Shown here: piece by piece, positions 22,701 to 34,700 of the stretch
Layout of the letters: each line of letters starts with the position of its first letter
Numbering within the stretch: the first letter of the stretch is position 1
Assembly: GCA_910589415.1 (NCBI GenBank)
Contig: OU342634.1
Location: 20,581,144-20,645,143 of the forward strand
Source: Malachius bipustulatus
Lineage: Eukaryota > Arthropoda > Insecta > Coleoptera > Melyridae
Direction of reading: 5' to 3'
Length of the DNA stretch: 64,000 bases
Notes under the pieces: model-generated
What the model was told of the DNA's origin: nothing
Seen by the model: the letters and a program-made list of their open reading frames with translations, nothing else
Databases searched by the model: none
Translations under genes and position numbers: made by a program

Positions 22701-25700
22701 TTTTGTATCTCAAACGGTTCCCGTGATATTAAAAAAAAAACTGGAAAAATATCTTTTTTTGACACTGTATCCCAAAAACGGTGCATTTGCGGAAACACAT
22801 TATTGGGAACTTTTTTCCTTAGAATTAACTAATAAATCATCCCTAAAATTTTCGCATTTATTTAGGATAACCCTTTACCCTGTATTATAAACGTTTGATT
22901 AATTTGAAAAAAACTGTACCTATAAAACCTTTCAGGGAGTGCTTTAACATTCCAGAGGCCCTATTCCGCAATTAAAACGAAGCATACTTTCCTCTTTTCA
23001 CTTTGCATTTTTAGAAAACTTCCTGTTCAACAGTTCAAATGTAAAAATTGTCTTAAACTACTACCAAAAATTTACAGTCTTTGAAATTTTATATTGAACT
23101 GCAATGCTAAATTAACTTAAATGATGGTTGAACCCTAATTTTCTACTTAAAAAAAATCAAAATGAAAAGTACAAAGTACAAAGTTACAAAGTTTCTATTG
23201 TGGAACAGGCCCTGTGGAATAGGTATCCTTTCACTTCTAAACTTGGAAGGACACATAAAACACAAGGTTTTTATCAAAGGTTTAATTTATTTTATTAAGG
23301 TTTTGCTGTTGGTGATTTGAATGAGTGAACAAAGTAATAGAGATGTAATACGTATACCATAATGTAGAATAATATAAAAATATTGAACAGGAGGTATAAG
23401 AAAAATATAATTTGTTTTCTGAAATCAGTTCGGTAACGACGGGTTAGATAATTTTTTGTCCAATATTCATGAGGTCTTATAAATCTCTGCCAGAGATTTT
23501 TATTCCCATTGTGGTCGGTTATGGAAAGAACGACTTATTTTCTCTCAAATGGGACTTACCACTTTCAAGTAAATTTGATTTGATTGTATTAAAAATAACT
23601 GTTTGCTTCATTAAGAAAATCAAATCAAATTTACTCGAAAACAGTGCGTACCAAAGTAATTAAATAGCAGCACTTTCTTGCACGTAATTTTAAAAAAATT
23701 TGGGTGTCATAATAATCACTCCCTCACCACAGTTTGATTTAGTCCTGAACTGAATTATCAGTTTTTTATTATTTTTTATTTTTTTGACATAAAAATAACT
23801 TTCCATAATTTACTTTTGAAAGGTTCAGAAAATATTTAATAAAAACTGCGTTGTAGATCTCCCACATAGTTATAAGAGACTGGTATCTCCCGTGCGGGGG
23901 GCATTGTTGTATAAACAAGTCGTTAAATTTTCTTTCTTAATGACTTGCTCTGTGTACCTACTCCCAAACTTTGATCACCTATTTCAGGAAAACTCGTGCA
24001 TATACATAGACAAATTCGTGAATATAATAAATTCACTTACATGTCAATATTGTAAGCATCATTGTCGAAAATAAATGATGTATTAATATCGCAAATAATA
24101 AACTATAGTTGTCCAGCACTTTAGAACCGTCGTTTCCTGCTTGCCAATAAACGGAACTTAGTAGAAGAGCCACTAGCGCATTGACGCCTATTCGTAAATA
24201 CGTCAAAGTCTGAAATATGAAATAAAAAATTAATAAATGACCGAAATGTTATATTTTTTTTTGACATACCATATCTCTTTTTGCTTTAATGTATCCTCTT
24301 CGTAGTAACACTTTAAGCTGATTATAGGATGAGGTGGCTTGCATGCTTCCACTCGAGTTTTTCGAAAAAATGTCTTGTTTTTCTAAAATTAATGATCTAT
24401 AAATATTTTATCTATTTTTTAGAACATTAAAAGAAATAGTTATTACCTTGAAGGGCCTTCAAATTTGGCAACTGTTCGGGTTTCTCGTAATATTCTAGAC
24501 TTTTGCCATTGTAACTATTTCTGATCATGTCTTCTATTTTGTCATTTCCGTGTTCTCCACAAGCTAATTCGATTACTGAAAAAAAAAGATAATGAGTGAA
24601 ATAATTTTCCAACAAAAATAAGCAAAATATATATAAGAACCAGTAATGATATGAGAAAGAACAGCGCCCTTCTATCTATCCTTTAAATCAATTTCACGTT
24701 ATAATGCGAAGAACAGTGCTATTACACTGTTACCATAAAAGTTACCTAACTTTTTTATTTCCAATAATAATTACCCGGGCAATAATTTCTGCCGTTCATC
24801 AATAAGGTTAAAAAGGATAAGTCACATTGACACCGCTTATCATTTACCTTTTCCATTTTTATTTTCAAAACAACGTTATCTTAACTGCACCATATAAACA
24901 GATTCTAATTTCCCGAAATAGTAGTATCAGTTTCGTGTCGTAATATAGTTTCAAAATAAACTAAAAAGAACCAAGCATGTTTATATAATAGATATAAAAG
25001 TTTGTAAGCTGCGCAATTCTTTCCAAGGTATGGTATGATGAAATAAAAGAGAAAATAGATGAATCTATAGCCCCTAAGAAAACTTACCAAAATCTGCTGG
25101 ATTATGGAACTTCGGGCATGGACAGTTTATATCTTGTAAGAATTTGACTAAATTATTAGTCGTTCCTTGGTAGAGACAATTCCCACTTGATAGGACGTAG
25201 ACTATATCGAACAGTTGAAAAAGGGAAGCTGAGGGTTGATGAATGGTACAAATGATCGTTCTTCCTTGGTTCGCCAAAACTTTCAGAAACTGCACGCAGT
25301 CTTTACAGGACGAACTATCTAGACCTCTGAAATAAAAAATCAACATATTTTAATTTCTCTAATATCACGTTGTTTGACTCTTGTACTTGTTGATTAAATA
25401 ATTATTGATGATGACTATTAATTTAAGAGAGTTAACTTACGTTGTTGGCTCATCCAAAAACATGACGACAGGATTATTTATTAACTCCAAAGCAATGGAC
25501 AGTCGCTTTTTTTGACCTCCTGATAGTCGTAGCGCCTTTGTGTTAATTGTTTTTAGTAAACCTAATGTCAATAATATCTCCTTGATCTGAAATAATAACA
25601 AAAATAGTTGAGTATGGTGTAAGTAATGGTTTTAGTGTTTATGGTAATTAGGAAAGCAGGACTCGAAAAACTATTTAGTGAGACAATTTTTAAAACGTAG

Positions 25701-28700
25701 GTAGACGTGTAAAAATCCTTCTCAATCTTTATTAACAAGTCTCTGGGAGATTACAGAAAGTTTTGTATATGTATGGAACTCCCTTAATTACATCCCCATC
25801 TCATTTTTGGATTCATATTTTTATGGTGTTTTTCTACCCATAACACCTATAAGTAACAGGAGAGCAGTTTTTAATGAAGTCATTTCTTAGCAAAAACAGG
25901 ACGCAGTAGACCTCAAAATAATCGAGAAGTTCGTTGATCGCAGAGCTCGCAGAAAATAATTTCAGTACATTAATTTGACATCGATTCATGCAATACTTAT
26001 ACATTGCTCATTAATTAATAATAATTATATTTCAAACCTGTATTATTATAAGTGCCCTGACCTTCAGCAGCAATTTCGAAAGTATCTACACACTGTCAAG
26101 TTTGTTTTTATCATTTTGGCCCAATTTTTTACACGCAACAACACTACATGATCCCTCCATACACATTTATTTGGATGGTAAATGTGAGAAACAGGGTTTC
26201 GATGGTCAGCTAGTTTGTTTCGTGCTTCGTCATATCAAATAATAGGTATTGATAATACATATAAGAACTGATTTTTTTCAGTGAACAGATTTGTGTCACC
26301 TGCCATCCAAGACAAAGAGATTAGATATAACTTCTCGATTAAGTAACTTATGCACAGCTAAAATTTTGGTTTATGTATGTATATATGTATTTACAGCCAA
26401 GTAATTTTTGTATAATCATGATAAAAAAAAACTACTATCTGAGTCCCATATCACTTTTCAGAAAAACAATGAGTTTGGAATTGCTGAAGTTATTGCCCCA
26501 AAGCGTGGGAATATTATGAATATTTGAAAATAATATTTATACAGCTGTTGTTATCTGTTATTTATCAGAATGTTATCACTGAAGACGTCACTCAACTTCA
26601 ACTAAAACCTTTGGAATTAGAACTAGTTGAAGAACATAAATTACAAGAAACATGAAGAATGATTTTTATTGAATGAATTTTACTGAACATATTGAGCATT
26701 TAGGGTTGTTATATAAGCTATTTAAATTCTTATAGATTTCACTTTAGAATTTTTTTACTTTTATGTTGCTTGCTCATTCGGCCATCAAATAAGAATTATT
26801 TTTATTAAAAAAATATTACATAGGAGTAGAAAGGGCGCCACCTGGGCAGATTGGATTTCCCTAGATCTAGGGAAAAATGGCAGTCTAGGGAAATTTTACC
26901 TGAACTGACCTGGCCTCATGCAGAGCCGACGGGACCTGACCGGACCACATGCAGAGCCGGCGGGGTCTGACCCGGCCTCACGATAGCAATAAATCTGTCA
27001 ATTTAATAGCTTATTTATGTAAATTAGGGTCATTAATCATATACGGAAAGCAATACTAATGAGTTCTTTTGTTATCGGGGGTCATTAATCACGCCCACCT
27101 GTCACTCCTTTGTTCGGCGGCCCTTTGTCGGTGTTCCTTTGTGTGAAATACAATAGAATTAATTATGTTGTTATTTATAACCCTCACGTGTCACTGAATA
27201 TAAATTGTATAATTAAAAAAAACCTAATCCCTTAATGTCATTTTAATTGTTATTTATTATACCTATTATGACCCCACGGAGATAGCGGCGGTACCTATGA
27301 GGTGCACACCTGCACCATTAATCATATCCGGAATGCAATAAACCTATCAAGTTAATTGTTATTTATGTACATACCTGCATCAGAAACAGATAAGATCTCA
27401 GAGTGTTCAACGGAAACCAAGCTTCGACACGTCAGAAAACAGCGCACCTGCACCCTGTCCTTTGTTCGGAAACACAATAGACTAATGAGTTCTTAGAAAT
27501 CGGGGGTCATTAATCACGCCCACCTGTCACTCCTTTGTTCGGAGGCCCTTTGTCGGCGGTCCTATGTCTGGAACACAATAAAGCTGCCGGTCATTGCTAT
27601 GTGAACACAAAAGAGGAGTCAAGTTAATACATCCAATTCTACAAGCTTCGACACGTCTGAAAGGGACCACCAACATTGAAAACCGTTATTATGTTAATAC
27701 ATAGGTCCGTCGCACCCACCAGCATCGAAAACCGGTATTCACTACGAAGACCTACCTGCATACGTACCCACACACCTAGCCAACTACTACCTGCACCGAA
27801 AACCGGTATTATATGACTCACCACGGAGACAACAAGCTTCGACACGTCTGAAATTGAATTATATGAAGAGTTGGGGCATAGGTCCACTACTTGATGGACC
27901 AATCAGAATAAAGATAATCGAGGGGTGGGGGTAGAATATCGGGCGTATGATGTAGGGGAGGGGGTAACTACACTACTTGATGGACCAATCAGAATAAAGA
28001 TAATCGAGGGGTGGGGGTAGAATATCAGGTGTATGATGTAGGGGAGGGGGTAACTACTGAATATAAGTACCCAGATATGCAGCGTTACTACCATATAGTC
28101 TTCTGATTGAGTGCGCGAAGATACTTCTCAAGAGGTTGAAATTTGTGAAAAGATGGCTTTCTCTATTGTCGACGAATACACCAAGACAAACCAACGATAC
28201 AAGTTGAAACAGCACATAGTTGAGATTATACTGAACCCTCTGAAACGAGAGGTAGTCAATCCAGAGAAATGGCTCCAAGACGGGCTTCGGGGTGTGTTCA
28301 ATTATATTGTGGAAAATGTGAACCCCGAGGACAAAGTAGGAATGACGTTCACAGCCGATGAGTTTAACGGGGATTTCCACATACCGTTCAAACAAGTGGT
28401 GAATTTACGGTTCGAGGAACTCTGGAAGAGACTCCACATATTATATCAGAGTAATAAGGCCGGGGTAGAGGGTGATACCTTCAAAATTATAGCAACCAGT
28501 TTCACCCCGTATAAGGGCTCAGGGCGAAACACGCAAGTATCGTTGACATATGCCGAGGATTGTGCCATGAGAAAGGGGATAGTTACAATCAATAATAAGG
28601 ATAATTTGTGCTTGGTTCGTGCACTAGTGGTCGCTATGTCATACCTCCAGAACGTACCATATTTGAAGCAAGTGAGACAAAATATAGGAAAGAGACAGGA

Positions 28701-31700
28701 CGAGGAAGTGCAGAAATTAATACAAGAGTCGGGGATTAACGTACCACAGGAAGGAGCGGGGTTTGAAGAACTACAATTATTTCAGCGATATCTGAAGGAA
28801 TACAAGATTGTCGTGTATTCTTACGGAACAAAGGGAAGAGATGTGTTATTCGAAGGACCTGACACCCCACTCAGAATCAATCTTATCCATCATAACAACT
28901 ACTATAACGTTATAACAAGCCTGACTTCCGCGTTTTGTTGTCGTTATTTTTGCCAAGACTGCAATGTTCCTTATGACCACAAGGAAAAACATAGATGCAG
29001 AGCCCAATGCCCCTGCTGCACTCGTAGGCCCCCGTGCCCAAAGATAGGTAATGAGATAAGCTGTGAAGACTGTAGTCGGCGATTCAGAGGACAACAATGC
29101 TACGATAATCACAAAGCAGCTGGAAGGAACGGTAAATCACTCTGCGACAACCTAAAAAGATGTAAAGAATGCCTAAAATCGATTAAAGCAGGGCGCCAAC
29201 ATTATTGCGGGGAATTTTTCTGTAAAGTTTGTAAAAAACACATGCCCTCGAACCATCTGTGCTACATACAAAAAGACACAGGGAAGCCCAAGCTTGATGA
29301 TACGTTATTCGTATTCTATGATCTGGAAACCCGACAAGATCAAGTCAACAACCTAGGAGAGAACGTTCATATTCCCGTGCTATGTGTCTTCCAGCAACGA
29401 TGCAGCGAATGTTTTAGCTCCTACGGAGATAACGAGTGTGAGAAATGCGGTGTTCGGCAACATATTCTGCAAGGCGAGAATGCTGTTGAGCTCTTTTTCA
29501 ACTACCTATGGAGTCTGAAAATTTTTAAAAGTATCGTTGTTGTGGCTCACAATGGAGGGTCATTCGATCATCAGTTTATATTTAGACACGTGCTGGAGAA
29601 AACAGATCTGAAGCCTGAAATAATTAAACGTGGAAGCAAATTACTTATGCTGACGGCAGGGAAGCTCAAATTTATCGATTCGATCAATTATTTCCCTATG
29701 AAACTATCAGCCCTACCGAAGGCATTCGATTTGAAAGAATTGAAGAAAGGTTACTTCCCGCACCTGTTCAATACCAAGGCTAACGAAGACTACGCCGGTG
29801 CAATACCCGACGCCAAATATTACTCTCCAGATACCATGAAGCCGGCCGATCGCAGCGAGTTCATGGAGTGGTACGAACAGCAGAAAGGTAAATACTTCGA
29901 CATGTCTCGGGAAATAATCAACTATTGCGTGTCGGATGTCGATATTCTCACGAATGCATGCCTCAAGTTCCACAAGATGATGATGGAGCAGGGAAACGTC
30001 TCGCCATTCACCGAGGCAATTACTATTCCAGGAGCCTGCAACAAACTATTCAGACGTGGTTTTCTGAAACCGAACACAATCGGCGTTTTACCTAAGAACG
30101 GGTTCAGGAATGCAGACACACAATCCAAGATCGCTCTACAGTGGTTAATTTACGAAGAGGAGCAGAGGGGACTTGTAATACAACACGCCGGACGCCAGAG
30201 AGAGGTCAATATATGCGGTGTAAAAGTGGATGGCTTTTGTGATGGGCAGGTGTTTGAATTTCACGGCTGCTATTTCCATGGCTGCCTCACGTGCTACCCT
30301 ATTAATCGAGAGAAACCTAGTCACGAAGACCCCACCGATACTATGGAAGCAAGATATGAAAGGACAACGAAAAAGACAGAGAGACTAAGACAGAAAGGGA
30401 TAGAAGTTGTGGAGATGTGGGAGCACGAGTTCAGGCAGTTGTTGGACAACGATAAAAATCTCAAAGACGGGTTGGATAATCATCCTATGCTTAGGAGTCT
30501 GCCACTGAACCCTCGTGACGCATTCTACGGTGGACGGACTGGTTGCACCAAGAGTCACTATTGTGTTAAGGAGGGGGAGAAGATCAAATACGTCGACGTG
30601 TGCTCCCTTTATCCGTGGGTGTGCAAGTACGGCAAGTTTCCTGTGGGGCACCCAAAAGTTCTCTTAGGTGAGGAGCCCAAGGAGGGACTTATTAAATGCA
30701 AGATACTGCCACCTACAGACCTCTATCACCCCGTTCTTCCGATGAAGGCAAACGACAAGTTAATGTTCGCTCTCTGCCATACATGCACAATGGAGCTCAA
30801 TCAGAGCGACTGCAACCATACAGACGATGAAAGAGCATTGACAGGTACGTGGGTCATAGATGAAGTCCGGAAGGCCGTGGAGTGTGGCTACAAGGTGCTT
30901 GAAGTGTATGAGGGATGGGAGTATGACACCACACAGTATGATGGGAATTCAGGAGGCTTGTTTACTGAGTTTATGGACAAATTCATCAAAATAAAGCAAC
31001 AGGCTTCCGGTTGGCCTGCGGAGTGCGTCACCGAAGAGCAGAAAAACGCATACATAGTGGCCTTCATGAAGAGTGAAGGTATACAGATGGAGCAGGGGGA
31101 AATTGTAAAGAACGCAGGACTCAGATCGCTGGCTAAATTAATCCTCAACAGCTTCTGGGGAAAACTAGGACAGCGCGAAAATCAACCTAAATGTGTGATC
31201 GTACGTCAACCTCAGGAGCTGTATGATTTGGTCAGTAATCCAGCTATAGATGTCACCCATATGTCGATTATTAACGACACAGTGCTCCTGGTTAGCTACA
31301 CCCTTAAAGACGAAGCGGCAGATGTAATTCCAAGCGTTAATGTGGCGATTGCGGCATATGTGACAGCTCAGGCTCGACTCAAGTTGTACTCGTATCTGGA
31401 GAGGCTCGGCGAGAGAGTACTATATTACGACACAGGTAATTTTCGATTTTTTTTTCAATCCCCGCTGTATTCTCTAATATGATATAAATTTAGCATATGA
31501 GTTTAATAGGATATTTCAGAACATGTTTCTTCTTTTTTGTTTCAGACTCCGTTATTTATGTCTCCAGAACAGGTGAATGGGATGTACCTACGGGGTCGTC
31601 GCTGGGTGAAATGACAGACGAACTGGAAGAATATGGCCAGGGGGGATATATAGAAGAATTTACCTCTGCAGGCCCAAAGAATTACAGCTTTAGAGTTGTC

Positions 31701-34700
31701 TGTCCTACCACAGGGTATCGAAAAGAAATATGCAAGGTTAAGGGTTTTAACCTCAATTACCGCACTTCACAGCTAATCAACCCCCACAGCATGAAGAAAA
31801 TGGTATGTGGCCCCAGCGAACCGATCCTGATCGAAAACGATCAGATACGGAGAACAAATACCCACGAAATAGTGACTAAGACCGAAAAGAAGGTTTATAG
31901 ACACTGCTTGGAGAAGCGAAAATTTACCACTGATCATGACTCAACGCCGTATGGTTATAAAAAACCTCGAAATTAATAATTTTTTTTGTATCCAGCCCCA
32001 TATCCATACTACCATAATAAATGCAATGAGATTTATTTTAAGACAATTTGTAAAATATTAATGTACATATTACCTAATAAGGACAATTAAGTACTTGTAT
32101 TATAAAGATAATGATTGGCCTTGTTTAATATTAATGTAAAATATTCATATTTTAAATGTATGTGTTTCTTTTGATATAATTCTTACGCTTCTACTACTCT
32201 GAAAATAAAATTTTCAAATGATTTTTTTTATATATCAATCCATACTCATTCCTGAAGTAGTCGCATCCGAAGTCGACAAGTTTCAGCACGTCTGAAATTA
32301 AAGAGTTTCAGCACAAGTAGGTATCATCTTTTATTTAATAATATTACAGCTAAGTCAATATGCTATTATTTATCTAAGATAACCGCCATGTAGTCTAAGA
32401 CTGACAGCGGGATATCCAGCGAGGGAATTCCAAACATGACAGGTCTATTACACCCACCATAATTAACGACCCCAGACGGTAGTGGCGACCACCCTGTGTA
32501 TCGTTCGCCCGGAGCTCAGTCTGGAATACAATAGAGTTGCACACATGCATCCGGTCTTTTGTTCGACGATCCTTTGTTGGAATACAATAGGGTTAATTAA
32601 GCAGAGGTACGTCGACTTGTCGGCAGCCGCACACCTGCACCCTATTGCATAACTGCTCAGCTCGGACCAAGTCAAATCTGCTTGTTATCAAGTCTCGGAT
32701 ATCGCGGGTCAACGCTTGTTCATCTCCTATCGCATCTGACCATTGCCTTGCAGTTAGGCCTGACCAAATCTCATAGAGTTTGACTGTAGCGTCGCGCATC
32801 GGACTGGTCAACGTCTGATCGTCTCGTATCGAACTGGTCAACGTATGATCATCTCTTATCGGATCTGGCTGACGGTGGGGACCTGATCAGGGTATCCGGG
32901 TTTTGTTCTGCCACATATACTTATCGATTTTGGTTGACTATCACATCTCGGTTCTGACGGGGTATCTATGGCTTTATGGCTTGGTCATGTACGTAGGACT
33001 AGGGTAGGTAGCGGAAACGTGGTAGCTGAAACTCGATGAATGGCATAGACTGGTAGCTGAAACATAAGTGTAGATAAAATGACAGTTATAAAATTCTGTA
33101 AGATAACAATTATTAAGACTGTATGATTAGGTGGCAGTTGGCCAAAAATGACAACATGGCACTCGATAAGTGTGCAGGTTTATACCCATGTTATCAAGAT
33201 GCTAACAGGGAAACATTCGATTATTACCCTCAGCAACTTGAACAGCGTTGTCACATTGAGAAAACCGGTAGGCGATCACGGATTAACGGCTAGTCATATC
33301 TTATCGGATCTGGCCTACGGCGTCGAGTATTGCTTTCATGTGGCCGGGTCAGAGCCTGTCGGCTCTGCCTGAGCCCCGGTCAGCTCGGATAAAATATTAC
33401 AGAGTCCCGGTCAGCTAGATTAAACATTACAGACCCCAGGTCAGCTCGGATAAAATATTACAGAGCCCCGGTCAGCTAGATTAAATATTACAGACCCCCG
33501 GTCAGCTCGGATAAAATAAGTGCAGCTAGCGCTGCCCACTAATTGCCGCTAGCGGCCATATATCTGACCCGGCCACATGAAAGCAATACTCGACGCCGTA
33601 GGCCAGATCCGATAAGATATGACTAGCCGTTAATCCGTGATCGCCTACCGGTTTTCTCAATGTGACAACGCTGTTCAAGTTGCTGAGGGTAATAATCGAA
33701 TGTTTCCCTGTTAGCATCTTGATAACATGGGTATAAACCTGCACACTTATCGAGTGCCATGTTGTCATTTTTGGCCAACTGCCACCTAATCATACAGTCT
33801 TAATAATTGTTATCTTACAGAATTTTATAACTGTCATTTTATCTACACTTATGTTTCAGCTACCAGTCTATGCCATTCATCGAGTTTCAGCTACCACGTT
33901 TCCGCTACCTACCCTAGTCCTACGTACATGACCAAGCCATAAAGCCATAGATACCCCGTCAGAACCGAGATGTGATAGTCAACCAAAATCGATAAGTATA
34001 TGTGGCAGAACAAAACCCGGATACCCTGATCAGGTCCCCACCGTCAGCCAGATCCGATAAGAGATGATCATACGTTGACCAGTTCGATACGAGACGATCA
34101 GACGTTGACCAGTCCGATGCGCGACGCTACAGTCAAACTCTATGAGATTTGGTCAGGCCTAACTGCAAGGCAATGGTCAGATGCGATAGGAGATGAACAA
34201 GCGTTGACCCGCGATATCCGAGACTTGATAACAAGCAGATTTGACTTGGTCCGAGCTGAGCAGTTATGCAATAGGGTGCAGGTGTGCGGCTGCCGACAAG
34301 TCGACGTACCTCTGCTTAATTAACCCTATTGTATTCCAACAAAGGATCGTCGAACAAAAGACCGGATGCATGTGTGCAACTCTATTGTATTCCAGACTGA
34401 GCTCCGGGCGAACGATACACAGGGTGGTCGCCACTACCGTCTGGGGTCGTTAATTATGGTGGGTGTAATAGACCTGTCATGTTTGGAATTCCCTCGCTGG
34501 ATATCCCGCTGTCAGTCTTAGACTACATGGCGGTTATCTTAGATAAATAATAGCATATTGACTTAGCTGTAATATTATTAAATAAAAGATGATACCTACT
34601 TGTGCTGAAACTCTTTAATTTCAGACGTGCTGAAACTTGTCGACTTCGGATGCGACTACTTCAGGAATGAGTATGGATTGATATATAAAAAAAATCATTT

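Larger units (their letters stand above)
26825..33352. repeat. Left arm of the palindrome
   Basis: This arm mirrors 33564-40091 base for base in every part I compared, except 27764 (g against c read on the same strand) and 30537 (g against a, a synonymous change in the polymerase). The outer 1.2 kb carries short repeated motifs, the middle the polymerase gene, and the inner 1.4 kb non-coding repeats. Confidence 0.93.

Noticed and set aside
24427..25346. Separate small genes at 24427-24615 and 25074-25346
   Set aside because: They are exons of the ABCG transporter extended into introns; splice sites define the real ends.
28111..28152. Polymerase start at 28111
   Set aside because: The codon there is GTG. 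The first ATG is at 28153 with a good context, and a TATA-like box lies 86 bp upstream.
32463..32841. Small genes at 32463-32841 and mirror 34075-34453
   Set aside because: Overlapping 70-82 residue frames run through short repeated gttgacc/gatcg units. They have no domain, and composition follows the repeats.
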